Shown here: positions 44,894-53,858 of the stretch, one piece after another
How the letters are laid out: the number at the start of each line of letters is the position of its first letter
Position numbering within the stretch: position 1 is the stretch's first letter
Source: Splendidivirga corallicola
GTDB lineage: Bacteria; Bacteroidota; Bacteroidia; Cytophagales; Cyclobacteriaceae
Assembly: GCA_030442035.1 (NCBI GenBank)
Contig: JAUJEA010000003.1
Location: forward strand, 620,001 to 684,000
Reading direction: 5' to 3'
Length of the DNA: 64,000 bases
Position numbers and translations under genes: made by a program
Notes under the pieces: generated by a model
Seen by the model: only the letters and a program-made list of their open reading frames with translations
Told to the model about the DNA's origin: nothing
The model's database searches: none

Positions 44894-45961
44894 TCAGGAG
44901 AAACTCATCAGTCCCAGGCCCGGTTTTTCGTTTATTGACATCATGCCATCGTTCAACACAAAACCTCCCTGTACTACATCCTTTGCTAGATCCAGGCTTC
45001 CATCCAGATCTATGTACTTTGTGTTCTTCCTTGAAAAGGCCACATGCAAAGCTGCCGTAATACTGATGATACTTTCATCATTGCAACCCCACATAAGGTC
45101 TATATTAGCATGTTCCGCAATACTTGCAATTTTCTGAGCCTGATAAATGCCTCCACATTTCATCAGTTTTATATTGAAGATACCACATGCATTTAATAAA
45201 GCGAGCATGAAGGCATCCTTTGAATTTAATAAAGATTCATCAGCAGCAATCCTTTGTTTGAGAGGCACTGGTAGGCCAGACATGTCACTGATGGCTTGGG
45301 CAGGAAGAGGTTGCTCAATTAATTCAAGATCCAATTTTTCGGTTCGACGATGAAATAGCATGAGTTGTTGTATATCGTAACCCTGATTAGCATCAATTCT
45401 GATCAATACCTGATTGCCAAATCGTTCCCTTAGCTTGGTTAACACTTCCACATCTTCCTCAAAAGATTTTCCCAGCTTTACTTTTAGAATTCTAAAACGG
45501 CGATCAATATATTCTTTTGCCTCTTCGAGCGCTTCCTCGACTGTTTTTATACCAATGGTAATGGAGGTGGGTAAGGACTTTATTTTCTGTCCGAGATACT
45601 GAACAAGTGGTATATTAAGATGTTGTGAGAACAGATCATGAAGTGCAATGTCTAATGCTGCACTGGCTGCCGGAAAACCATTCATTTTCTCATTTATTTC
45701 AAAGCATAATTGATGAAGATCGCGGATATCCCGGCCAATCAACCACGAAATATTTTCACTTTCCAATGCTTCCATAGAATCCCGGATCGATTCTCCCACG
45801 ACCTGTTCACTCGGATTGCCTGAGCCATAACCAATCAGTCCCTGATCCGTCTCAATTTGAACAATGCAATTTTCAACACTTGAGATGGTTTTAAATGCAA
45901 TCGCGTAGGGCCTCGAAAGTTCCAGGTTCTCTTTGCTAACTTTTATATCTTTTATTTTCAC
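44894..45961 (-). CDS. Enolase-superfamily epimerase (dipeptide epimerase or DgcA-like racemase)
   Basis: 355 residues of the muconate-lactonising-enzyme/L-Ala-D/L-Glu epimerase group. Catalytic lysines are Lys162 in LKVKLGKS and Lys268 in NIKLMKCGG; metal ligands are Asp190 (RIDANQGY), Glu216 (ELIEQPLP) and Asp241 (AADESLL). These positions agree closely with Bacillus subtilis Ala-Glu epimerase. Two readings fit: L-Ala-D-Glu epimerase of murein recycling, or N-acetyl-D-glutamate racemase (DgcA) of the D-glutamate pathway of marine bacteria. The adjacent DUF1611 gene, the family of DgcN, 5 bp upstream makes the second attractive. Cytoplasmic; no signal peptide. Confidence 0.88.
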   Translation of the reverse strand: MKIKDIKVSKENLELSRPYAIAFKTISSVENCIVQIETDQGLIGYGSGNPSEQVVGESIRDSMEALESENISWLIGRDIRDLHQLCFEINEKMNGFPAASAALDIALHDLFSQHLNIPLVQYLGQKIKSLPTSITIGIKTVEEALEEAKEYIDRRFRILKVKLGKSFEEDVEVLTKLRERFGNQVLIRIDANQGYDIQQLMLFHRRTEKLDLELIEQPLPAQAISDMSGLPVPLKQRIAADESLLNSKDAFMLALLNACGIFNIKLMKCGGIYQAQKIASIAEHANIDLMWGCNDESIISITAALHVAFSRKNTKYIDLDGSLDLAKDVVQGGFVLNDGMMSINEKPGLGLMSFS

Positions 45962-45966
45962 CTTAG

Positions 45967-47034
45967 TTATGAATGATAATCTTTTATGTATTCTTCAATC
46001 TTTGGTACCATGCTTTCTACCCCGTCTTCCAAAGGCAAAACAACAGGTATATTCAGCTCCTTCTTATATTTTTCCTGATAAGCTCTCGCTTCTTCAGTGG
46101 AGCATCCATTTGTATTGAGGCTGATGGCCAGAACCTTTGCACCGTATGCTTCAATCATTTCAATATTTTTTTGAAGTGAAGGTATTTCTAATCGCTGCTT
46201 TTCCCAACCACAGTAGTATTTTCTTGCTGGTGCATGTTGCAATATCACTCCCTTAGCGTTACCAGAAATGATAAATTCCGAGCCACAAGGTCCGGTTGGA
46301 TTTAGTAGGGCTGACTGACCTTCAATGAATAGCACTTCAGGTCCTAAGTCTCGATAACATTCCACAATGGCTTTTTCTATTTCACCTGAGATAAAATCGT
46401 TCAGGGTTGAATCAAAAATAAAACCATATGTTCCGCCCTGGAGCCATCCGGTCTGTCCGGTATAGATCATTTCCGCTTTGTATCCATGACCTCGCATGAT
46501 ATCCCTCATAAATCTGGCAGTAGTCCGTTTCCCCAAAGCACAATCTGTTCCTAAAATGGCAACTATCGGACTTTCAACCTGATAGATCTCACCGGTCCAG
46601 AAACTTAATTCCTTAGCAGGCCTGGGTTTGCGTATATCCAATAGATCAACACCATTTTCTTCAGCAAGCTTAACTATTTCGGGAGTATCGCTCAAATACT
46701 GATGAAGGCCATTGATAATAGACATACCTGCTTTAATGGCCGATTTGACATCTTCTTTGAGTTGAGGAGGAATTATACCACCCTGTGTTGCCACTCCAAT
46801 GATGCAATATTGGGCCAATTGATTATTTCCATTTTGGAAATCCGCCACGGAGGCATAAACCGGAATGTCCCTTTTGTTGCCATCAGTAACAACACCTGCA
46901 TCCTGACCTGCAAATTTTTGATCGATCACACCGACGATATTATATCTTTCCGTTCCTCTGATCAAGCCGTGTGCGGTTTTGGCATGATCGTCATCCAGCA
47001 TACCACTGGCCAGAATAATTGCGTTTCCGTCCAT
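45967..47034 (-). CDS. DUF1611 protein, DgcN-like (possible D-glutamate N-acetyltransferase)
   Basis: 355 residues from the preferred ATG (MDGNAIILASGMLDDDHAKTAHGL); a TTG ten codons upstream is possible. The N-terminal half is a Rossmann-like domain (AQYCIIGVATQGGIIPP). The C-terminal half has a P-loop, ILGTDCALGKRTTARFMRDIM, then MIYTGQTGWLQGGTYGFIFDST and LFIEGQSALLNPTGPCGSEFIISGNAKGVILQHAP. This is DUF1611. Members studied in marine bacteria (DgcN) acetylate D-glutamate, which DgcA then racemises. It lies 5 bp before the racemase-like gene on the same strand. The family is certain; the acetyltransferase function is inferred from context. Confidence 0.82.
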   Translation of the reverse strand: MDGNAIILASGMLDDDHAKTAHGLIRGTERYNIVGVIDQKFAGQDAGVVTDGNKRDIPVYASVADFQNGNNQLAQYCIIGVATQGGIIPPQLKEDVKSAIKAGMSIINGLHQYLSDTPEIVKLAEENGVDLLDIRKPRPAKELSFWTGEIYQVESPIVAILGTDCALGKRTTARFMRDIMRGHGYKAEMIYTGQTGWLQGGTYGFIFDSTLNDFISGEIEKAIVECYRDLGPEVLFIEGQSALLNPTGPCGSEFIISGNAKGVILQHAPARKYYCGWEKQRLEIPSLQKNIEMIEAYGAKVLAISLNTNGCSTEEARAYQEKYKKELNIPVVLPLEDGVESMVPKIEEYIKDYHS

Positions 47035-47394
47035 CACTTCAATATTTTTTTCAAGATAAATCAAAAGACAAATATTCTATTTAAAAGGCCTTAAAAAATT
47101 TGGGTTTGAATGGCTAATAAATCTTAACACTGATTTAATCTTTGATCTCTATCTTTTTAACTGCCAATTACCTTATTTTGAATTTTGTAGTTTGGCCGAT
47201 CAATGAATAATATAGACAAACTGCTATGTAACATCTTGATGGTCTTTTGTTCTTTATGTATTCAAAATAATCTTATATTCAACGCCTGTCATTTTACGAG
47301 GTGATCACGTAAAACGTGTGAGGGTGATTTGAACAAGTTGAAACTAATAATACTAAATTCCATTTTGGTTTTCAGTTTTCGAATTAAATTAAAA
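47035..47394. other. 360-bp divergent intergenic region
   Basis: Between the DUF1611 operon (minus) and a propeller lipoprotein (plus). AT-rich; no gene. A TTG-started extension of the downstream gene (to 47329) is not supported, since the ATG at 47395 gives the correct signal peptide. No clear promoter boxes or hairpins were found. Confidence 0.4.
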
Positions 47395-48348
47395 ATGGCT
47401 CATAAATTAAAGACTATCATCACCAGCACAGTCATTCTGATTGCGTTCTTAACCAGTTTTACATCCTGTGGTGAAAATGAAAAAATTACAGACGACCCCG
47501 GAATTCCAGATTCACTCTTGCTACCGGAAAAAGACACACTGTTCCTAAAAGGTGTTCCAACTGGTTTGGTGGAAAATCCGGCATTACAGGAAGCTTCAGG
47601 CATTGCATTCAGCGGTATTAATGAAAACGCTATTTGGTCACACAATGATAGTGGTGATAAAGCCAGACTATTTTTGCTAGGTTTGAATGGAGAAGATTTG
47701 GGTGAATTTAACCTGGAGGGCGTTACCAATCGTGATTGGGAGGACATCGCAGCTGGACCCGGACCCGAAGATGGAATTGCTTATCTATATATCGCTGAAA
47801 TGGGAGACAATAATGCCATATACAAGGACAAATTTATTTACCGGATCAAGGAGCCGGACATTTCCGATCTCAACACTTTACCATCTTCTGAAATAACGGG
47901 AATTGATAAGATCGAATTTTCTTATCCGGATGGGAACCGTGATGCGGAAACACTCATGATAGATCCTATCACCAAGGATCTTTACATTATCTCCAAAAGG
48001 GAAAGCGATGTGAACATTTATCTGTTGGCATATCCCTATTCTACAACAGAAGTAAATATATTGGAAAAAGTTGGAACACTACCCTTTACCAATGTGGTAG
48101 CAGGTGATATCTCTGTTAAAGGGGATGAGATTTTAGTGAAAACCTATAGTTCTGTCTATTGCTGGAGAAGGGTTGATGATAGCTCGATTGCGACTACCTT
48201 AAGTGAGCCGGGTATCAGATTGCCTTATTCCAGTGAGCCGCAGGGAGAAGCCATCGCATGGAAAAGTGATGGATCGGGGTATTACACATTGAGTGAAGAA
48301 CCACGGGGAATTGAGGCTAGTTTGTTCTTTTATAAGAGAAAAGAATAG
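47395..48348 (+). CDS. Beta-propeller-like lipoprotein
   Basis: 317 residues from the ATG that gives a proper lipoprotein signal (MAHKLKTIITS..., lipobox FTSC at about residue 24). The mature part has repeated aromatic/acidic strand motifs like those of beta-propeller or phytase-like proteins: EASGIAFSGINENAIWSHNDSGDKARLFLLGLNGEDLGEFNLEG, NRDWEDIAAGPGPEDGIAYLYIAEMGDNNA, RDAETLMIDPITKDLYIISKRES, VVAGDISVKGDEILVKTYSSVYCW and PQGEAIAWKSDGSGYYTLSEEP. These are the blades of a six-bladed propeller family widespread in Bacteroidota without assigned function. Acidic residues in the NDSGD and GDN loops could bind calcium. Monocistronic; convergent with the GMC operon. Confidence 0.7.
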   Translation: MAHKLKTIITSTVILIAFLTSFTSCGENEKITDDPGIPDSLLLPEKDTLFLKGVPTGLVENPALQEASGIAFSGINENAIWSHNDSGDKARLFLLGLNGEDLGEFNLEGVTNRDWEDIAAGPGPEDGIAYLYIAEMGDNNAIYKDKFIYRIKEPDISDLNTLPSSEITGIDKIEFSYPDGNRDAETLMIDPITKDLYIISKRESDVNIYLLAYPYSTTEVNILEKVGTLPFTNVVAGDISVKGDEILVKTYSSVYCWRRVDDSSIATTLSEPGIRLPYSSEPQGEAIAWKSDGSGYYTLSEEPRGIEASLFFYKRKE

Positions 48349-48378
48349 AAATTCAACAAGCCATTCTTTTCTCTTATA
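48331..48378. repeat. 16-bp perfect inverted repeat overlapping a stop codon
   Basis: TATAAGAGAAAAGAAT at 48331-48346 pairs perfectly with 48363-48378, loop of 16 bases. It covers the last codons and the start of the stop codon of the propeller lipoprotein, and lies in the 38 bp between convergent genes. It probably acts as a bidirectional terminator, though it has no T run and a low-GC stem. Confidence 0.6.
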
Positions 48379-48386
48379 TCTGATAC

Positions 48387-49052
48387 CTAAGTTATATCAC
48401 TGACACCTAATTTATCCAGCCATTCTTTTGGTGGGCCCTCCCAGATAGTTGGTTTATTACCTAAATACTGAATATCTTCAATACCCATTTGGCTAGTCCA
48501 AAAACCAGTGGCTACAAAATCTCTGAATCTATTGAAGAAGGCTACACCTTGACTCATTTCAGGTTTGGCCACTTCCGGATAGGCTATGTCCTCAACAATT
48601 TCGATTTGTTGTTCAGGAGTGCAGTTAATAAATTCTGCATCAAATCTATTCAGTGCCTGTAGGTCCAACCATTTTAATCCTCCCCTCATTGGAATCTGAA
48701 GCATGGGCTGATCAAGCATCATGAATTCGATGAACATAGGAACACCGGCATCTTCGGCATTTCCTGACCGGTCATCGGCAGGAATAACAATATTTCCAAG
48801 CACTCTTACAGTTTCCAATTCATGATCCGTAAAGAATTTTTCATTTAATAATTGCAGATCTTCTTCTGAGAGATTAGCAAAACCTTCTGCAGTTTCAGGG
48901 TGTTCATGACCATGTTCTTCTACTTCAGTTTGTTTTTCTTCAGGGTTACAGCTTAAAAACATTCCTGTAGACATTGAAGCCAATGTGATATACCTCAATG
49001 AATCTCTACGGCTGATTTTGTATTTTTTATTATCCATAATCTTTTTATTCAT
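48387..49052 (-). CDS. Gluconate 2-dehydrogenase subunit 3-like protein (small subunit of GMC dehydrogenase)
   Basis: 221 residues. The N-terminus has a twin-arginine motif (SRRDSLRYITLA) and a lipobox-like FLSC, so it is exported through Tat, probably folded with its partner, and may be lipidated. A His/Glu-rich linker (EEHGHEHPETAE) follows. The rest matches the gluconate 2-dehydrogenase subunit 3 family: FTDHELETVRVLGNIVIPADDRSGNAEDAGVPMFIEFMMLDQP, then the C-terminal FFNRFRDFVATGFWTSQMGIEDIQYLGN. The partner is the GMC oxidoreductase just upstream, whose stop codon abuts this ATG. An ATG five codons downstream would keep the Tat motif. Together they form a periplasmic flavin dehydrogenase; its electron acceptor is not in the window. 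Confidence 0.88.
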   Translation of the reverse strand: MNKKIMDNKKYKISRRDSLRYITLASMSTGMFLSCNPEEKQTEVEEHGHEHPETAEGFANLSEEDLQLLNEKFFTDHELETVRVLGNIVIPADDRSGNAEDAGVPMFIEFMMLDQPMLQIPMRGGLKWLDLQALNRFDAEFINCTPEQQIEIVEDIAYPEVAKPEMSQGVAFFNRFRDFVATGFWTSQMGIEDIQYLGNKPTIWEGPPKEWLDKLGVSDIT

Positions 49053-50789
49053 TTAGAGGTTTCCTTGTTTCATTTGATCAATAATGTATTCCGAGGTACG
49101 CATGGAGAGCGCTAGTATTGTCCAGGTCGGGTTTTTATCAGCCTGAGAAACAAATGGTCCTCCATCAGCAACAAACACATTTTTAACATCATGGGCCTGG
49201 CAATATTTGTTAAGAACAGAGGTTCTGGGATCATTACCCATTCGAGTAACGCCTAATTCATGAATAATCCTCCCAGGATTTAACAGACCATAACCTTGTT
49301 CTTTGGTTGGTTTTTCCCAGAGGGGAATTCCACCCATGGTATCCAATACTTCCTCAAAAGTATCGTGCATATGTTTGGCCTGTTTGTATTCGTAATCCGT
49401 CCAGGTGTAGTCAAATTTCAGAACCGGTATTCCATATTTATCCACTACCTCCTCATCGATAGTACAGCGATTATCTTTCATAGCAATGGCCTCTCCTCTA
49501 CCTTCGAGTCCAACCATGGCACCATACATTCTTCGGTAGTCCTGTTTCAATTGCTGACCATATCCTCCTCCTCCATTTGGTCTGGCCATGCCATCAAGTT
49601 CACCAAGAATTTTATTATACTTATGGAAATTGCCCATAAAGCCATAACCTGGCATGGTTCTTCCTCCCCAAATTTCGACATGATATCCTCTTGGGAAATC
49701 CAGTTTCTTATCACCCAACCACCAGGGAATATATAAGTGCATGCCTCCCACACCATCTTCATTGTGCGGAATGCCGTCAATCAATTTAGGAATGATAGCT
49801 CCCATACCTGCACCCGTCGAATCCATCAGATAACGCCCCACTGCATCGCTGGAATTGGCAAGCCCATTTGGGTGCCGGGAGGATTTGGAATTCAACAATA
49901 GCCTGGCTGATTCACAGGCGCTGGCTGCCAGGATTACAATCTTAGCTTTTACATGGTATTCCAATCCATCAACTGCATTCACATAGGACACGCCTGTCGC
50001 TTTTCCTTCATTGTCTGTAGTTACCTCTCTGGCCATGGCAAAGGTTATTAAATCCAGTTTACCTGTTTTCTTTGCCGGAGGAATAAGGACTGAAGGAGAT
50101 GAAAAATTTGAATGCGTGGAACAACCACGATTGCATTGTGAACAATAGTGGCAGGCTGCCCGACCGTTATGTGCTTTTGTCAATATGGAGAGTCTGGATG
50201 GAATGACTGGAATATCCAGCTCCTGACAAGCTTTCTTAACCATAAGTTCATAGCCCCGTGGTTTTGGAGGTGGCAGAAAAATTCCATCCGGCTCATTGTA
50301 TATACCTTCCTTCGTTCCAAAAATCCCTACCAATTCATCTACACGGTCATAATAAGGCTTTATATCATCGTATGTAAGGGGCCAATCATCGCCCAATCCG
50401 TCGAGGCTTTTCCTTTTAAAATCCAGAGGGCCAAATCTTAGGGATATTCTCCCCCAGTGATTTGTTCTTCCACCCAACATCCTTGCCCTGAACCAATCGA
50501 ATTTTGTCCCTTCTTTTAACGTATAGGGTTCTCCCTCAATTTCCCAGCCACCAAAACAAGCATCAAACTCTCCGAATGGCCTGTGTGTAGGTGCTCCCCG
50601 ACGTGGAGATTGATAAGGCCACTTGAACATATCACCTTTACTGGAGTCAAAATCAGGCCCTGCTTCAAGCATGGCTACTTCTGCTCCTGCCTCGGTTAAA
50701 ACCTTTGCCGCCATACCTCCCCCGGCACCGGATCCGACAATACAAACATCATAAACTTTAGGATTTTTCTTGATTTGGAGATTGTTCAT
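49053..50789 (-). CDS. GMC-family FAD oxidoreductase (large subunit)
   Basis: 578 residues. FAD-binding motif near the N-terminus: [33 protein letters not shown]. Further GMC motifs are [91 protein letters not shown], and the C-terminal [58 protein letters not shown] with the catalytic His/Asn pair region. The protein has no signal of its own and is presumably carried through Tat by the small subunit encoded immediately downstream. The substrate is some alcohol or sugar and cannot be read from sequence; paralogues are numerous in Bacteroidota. Confidence 0.9.
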   Translation of the reverse strand: MNNLQIKKNPKVYDVCIVGSGAGGGMAAKVLTEAGAEVAMLEAGPDFDSSKGDMFKWPYQSPRRGAPTHRPFGEFDACFGGWEIEGEPYTLKEGTKFDWFRARMLGGRTNHWGRISLRFGPLDFKRKSLDGLGDDWPLTYDDIKPYYDRVDELVGIFGTKEGIYNEPDGIFLPPPKPRGYELMVKKACQELDIPVIPSRLSILTKAHNGRAACHYCSQCNRGCSTHSNFSSPSVLIPPAKKTGKLDLITFAMAREVTTDNEGKATGVSYVNAVDGLEYHVKAKIVILAASACESARLLLNSKSSRHPNGLANSSDAVGRYLMDSTGAGMGAIIPKLIDGIPHNEDGVGGMHLYIPWWLGDKKLDFPRGYHVEIWGGRTMPGYGFMGNFHKYNKILGELDGMARPNGGGGYGQQLKQDYRRMYGAMVGLEGRGEAIAMKDNRCTIDEEVVDKYGIPVLKFDYTWTDYEYKQAKHMHDTFEEVLDTMGGIPLWEKPTKEQGYGLLNPGRIIHELGVTRMGNDPRTSVLNKYCQAHDVKNVFVADGGPFVSQADKNPTWTILALSMRTSEYIIDQMKQGNL

Positions 50790-51173
50790 AGTGAATTACT
50801 ATAGGGTCAAGTTGAAATAATTACTAAAATGAGTGCACAGGCATCACGCATACAAAGACCAAATTGCTAATTGGTTCCCTTACTCAGCAGCTTCCCGTTT
50901 GTTATGGCTTGATTGATAAATTCTATTTCTGCTTTACCTCACCATTTGGAAAACGAGGTGCCACTCACATATAGATTAAAAATACATAATTACCCTAATT
51001 AAGAATAGGAATTATACCTATTTTATTAATGTCATGAAAGTATTAAATTTCCGATGATCTTAAGGATCACAACACCTGTTTAACCAACCCTAATTTTAAT
51101 TCCATAAGCTTCGAATATTATCATCAAAACTTACATGATAAAACTGTTCTGCACTAAAAAATGTATTGTATCC
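50790..51173. other. 384-bp divergent intergenic region
   Basis: Between the GMC operon (minus) and the Spondin_N lipoprotein (plus). No gene or clear hairpin. A longer start for the lipoprotein at 51135 is unlikely, because the signal peptide begins at 51174. Confidence 0.4.
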
Positions 51174-52478
51174 ATGAAACAGGTAATATTAAATCCTTTT
51201 TTTATTCTGATCATTATATCGATATTTTCAGCTTGCCGGGAAGAAGACAGTACGGAAATGCAGCATTTAGAAGTGGTCAGTGTTTTTCCTCCTGAAAGTG
51301 CCATGAATGTATCCCTTAATGTGCTGGTTTTGGTTACTTTCGATGATTCGATCAAAGCAGAAACAATCAATGCTGCCAGCTTTAAATTAATCAATGAGCA
51401 AAATGAAATCGTCCCGGCTCAAATATCATATGATCCAAATAACCGCACTGCCAAATTAGATCCATTGTTGTTATTGGAAGTCGCTTCCCAATATACCGTC
51501 TCCCTGGACAGCACTATTATGGATCATGATGACAGGCATCTTTCCAATACACAATGGCACTTTACAACAGCTGGTTCTAGCCTGGAAGTGCTCAATGTTT
51601 TTCCCGGTGAAAATGCTCCTGATGTCTCATTGGATGTTCATCCTTATGTCACATTTAACAATGCCGTCAATCCAGGTACATTGAATTCAAATAATGTAAA
51701 ACTACTTAATGACCAGGATGAAGTCGTGGAGGCAATCGCTTCTTATGTCGAGGACAGCTTAACGCTGATCCTGGAACCTCTGGTTCCATTGAAACCAAAT
51801 AGATCCTATACTGTTTCTTTGGACAGCACTATTCTGGATCTTTCCTTCGCACCCCTTAGAAACAAGCGTTGGTCTTTCACAACCATAAACTCAGATCCGG
51901 CAAGATATCAAGCAGCTTTCAATGCTAGCTGGAGTAGTTCCACACATCCGACAGAATTCCCATCCAATCCTCATTTTTCCGGGTTGATTGGAATGACCCA
52001 CAATCATTCTATAAAACTATTTGAGTCTGGACAGCGAGCAAGTCTTGGTATAAAAAATATGGCTGAGTTAGGCTCCAAAGCTAACTTGACCACGGAAATA
52101 CAGCAATTCATCGATGATGGGACTGCACAATTTATTATCAGCGGCGGTGGAATAAGTCCCTCTCCAGGCACTGTTCAGGTTGAGTTCGATATTGATATTG
52201 TACATCCTTTGGTTTCTATCACTTCTATGCTGGCACCGAGCCCCGATTGGTTTGTGGCTGTTTCGAATTTGGATTTATATGAAAACAACGAATGGGTTGA
52301 TGAAATAACAATCCCGGTCAATATTTATGATGCAGGAACAGATAGTGGTACTACTTTTCAATCTCCCAACCAACCTACCGATCCGGTGGAGAACATTGTA
52401 ATGATCACAACTACTCCCCTTGGTGAAAATGGATCGGTAAGTACGCTAGGTACCATAACTTTCAGCCGTATTGATTAA
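51174..52478 (+). CDS. Lipoprotein with two Big_5-like domains and a Spondin_N domain
   Basis: 434 residues with a lipobox (ISIFSAC). Two SbsA-like Ig (Big_5) repeats follow at about residues 25-130 and 135-235; their parallel features are VVSVFPPESAMNVSLNVLVLVTFDDSI / VLNVFPGENAPDVSLDVHPYVTFNNAV and YTVSLDSTI twice. The last 190 residues are a Spondin_N domain: ARYQAAFNASWSSSTHPTEFPSNPHFSGLIGMTHN, ASLGIKNMAELG, and the hallmark SMLAPSPDWFVAVSNLDLYENNEWV plus IYDAGTDSGTTFQSPN. In animal F-spondin this domain binds extracellular matrix and glycosaminoglycans. Here it is probably displayed on the cell surface by lipidation as an adhesin or binding protein. An AraC regulator follows 95 bp downstream. 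Confidence 0.85.
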   Translation: MKQVILNPFFILIIISIFSACREEDSTEMQHLEVVSVFPPESAMNVSLNVLVLVTFDDSIKAETINAASFKLINEQNEIVPAQISYDPNNRTAKLDPLLLLEVASQYTVSLDSTIMDHDDRHLSNTQWHFTTAGSSLEVLNVFPGENAPDVSLDVHPYVTFNNAVNPGTLNSNNVKLLNDQDEVVEAIASYVEDSLTLILEPLVPLKPNRSYTVSLDSTILDLSFAPLRNKRWSFTTINSDPARYQAAFNASWSSSTHPTEFPSNPHFSGLIGMTHNHSIKLFESGQRASLGIKNMAELGSKANLTTEIQQFIDDGTAQFIISGGGISPSPGTVQVEFDIDIVHPLVSITSMLAPSPDWFVAVSNLDLYENNEWVDEITIPVNIYDAGTDSGTTFQSPNQPTDPVENIVMITTTPLGENGSVSTLGTITFSRID

Positions 52479-52572
52479 TACTAAAATACAGTAAGGGATT
52501 TTAGAACTTTTCACCATACATAATGTGTTTATAGCATTGCATAAATATATTTATATCAGAAGATCAAATCCC

Positions 52573-53445
52573 ATGGCAATAAAAACGGTAAGATCCTACG
52601 AGTACCAGGCTAAGCAAACTGAAGAGGACATCACTTTCAAAGTTACGTCCATCAGTTTGGATACCAGCTGTGTAGCCAATGAAAGTGAGTTAATTGACGT
52701 CTACAAAATTTTCTGGATAGAAAGAGGAAGCGGAAGATATTATGTGGATTTTCAACCCTATACCATTGACGGCGGTGGCATTTTTTTCTTATCTCCCGGT
52801 CAGGTATTCACGGTAGATGGGGAAAAGGTTGAGCATGGTTATCAAATAGCTTTTGATAAAGAGTTTTATTGTGTGGAAACGCAGGGAAAGGAAATAGCTT
52901 GTAATGGTATGCTGTTCAATAATATTCATCGATCCTCTTTAATTGTTCCGAATGACAAAGAACTGAAACAGTTTTCCTTTATTGTTGAAAACATGGTTGA
53001 GGAGCTTCAAAATCCCGGAAAAGCGCATCGTGAAATGCTGGAAACATATCTGCGTTGGTTCCTTATTCAAGCTATCAGAACTACTACTTATCAGCACATT
53101 GATTTGAGACAAGCCGGGGAGGAGGCCAATCGTTTAGCTTCGGATTTTATCGCGCTTGTTGAAAAGCATTATAAGCAAATTCATGGGGTAACAGATTATG
53201 CGGATCTACTAGGTATTTCCGCAAAATCATTGGCCAAAAGATTGCACCTTACCGGTTATAAAAAACCGACTGAAATCATCCGTGACAGACTTGTATTGCA
53301 GGCCAAAAGAAATCTTCGTTATACTAATTTGAGTGTAAAAGAAATCGCATTTGACATAGGCTTTGATGATCCGGCTTATTTCACTCGTTTTTTCAAAAAA
53401 GCCAACCAGGAATCGCCGATGGAATATCGATCGCATTATCAATAG
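52573..53445 (+). CDS. AraC-family transcription regulator
   Basis: 290 residues from the ATG at 52573 (MAIKTVRSYEYQAKQT); an upstream GTG frame is less plausible. The N-terminal half is a cupin-like sensor (FWIERGSGRYYVDFQPYTIDGGGIFFLSPGQVFTVDGE). The C-terminal 100 residues hold the two AraC helix-turn-helix units: VTDYADLLGISAKSLAKRLHLTGYKKPTEIIRDRLVLQAKRNLRYTNLSVKEIAFDIGFDDPAYFTRFFKKANQESPMEYR. It belongs to the common Bacteroidota group with a short cupin arm. Candidate targets are its neighbours, the Spondin_N gene upstream or the microprotein/SnoaL genes downstream. The ligand is unknown. Confidence 0.88.
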   Translation: MAIKTVRSYEYQAKQTEEDITFKVTSISLDTSCVANESELIDVYKIFWIERGSGRYYVDFQPYTIDGGGIFFLSPGQVFTVDGEKVEHGYQIAFDKEFYCVETQGKEIACNGMLFNNIHRSSLIVPNDKELKQFSFIVENMVEELQNPGKAHREMLETYLRWFLIQAIRTTTYQHIDLRQAGEEANRLASDFIALVEKHYKQIHGVTDYADLLGISAKSLAKRLHLTGYKKPTEIIRDRLVLQAKRNLRYTNLSVKEIAFDIGFDDPAYFTRFFKKANQESPMEYRSHYQ

Positions 53446-53587
53446 AAAGTTTTTCCCGGATCTTTAATCCAAAGTCTCATCTGTCGGTGACACCAAAGTT
53501 TCAATAGACTTAAATCATTTCCTTTTTAGTGGCAAAATGTCCAAACAACAGGAACTTTTGTCTATTTATTGCTCCATTGATCACACC

Positions 53588-53595
53588 TACCTTTG
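53588..53595 (+). promoter_or_regulatory. -7 element (TACCTTTG) before the CxxC microprotein
   Basis: An exact TAnnTTTG match 25 bp upstream of the ATG at 53621. The nearest TTTG is at 53557 with a spacer of 27 bp, longer than usual, so the -33 box is uncertain. Confidence 0.45.
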
Positions 53596-53620
53596 AATTG
53601 TTGAAAGAATCAAAACACAT

Positions 53621-53791
53621 ATGGCTACAAAACAGGTTTTACTAACAACTTTATTGATCTCCATTTTCATTTTTAATGTCTATAACAACTCTGTGAATCG
53701 TGTGGGATTCATTGGTATTGATCGGGTCAAAAAAGTTGTGTACCAAGGTTGCAAAGCCTGTCCAATCAGTTTAAAGGAGCGATCTATTTAG
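53621..53791 (+). CDS. 56-residue membrane/exported microprotein with a CxxC motif
   Basis: ATG to TAG, 56 residues. The first 20 residues form a hydrophobic segment (VLLTTLLISIFIFNVY), either a signal anchor or a signal peptide. The remainder holds VVYQGCKACPISLKE, a CxxC pair that could bind metal or be redox-active. A TAnnTTTG promoter element lies at the right distance upstream, and the SnoaL-like gene follows 67 bp downstream on the same strand. I know no named family. Support comes from the promoter, the start and the protein-like composition; it remains a tentative gene. Confidence 0.45.
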   Translation: MATKQVLLTTLLISIFIFNVYNNSVNRVGFIGIDRVKKVVYQGCKACPISLKERSI

Positions 53792-53858
53792 ACAAAGCAA
53801 GAAATTGAGCAAACGGCATCTACAATGGTAAATCGAAATAAATCAAAAATTTAAAATC

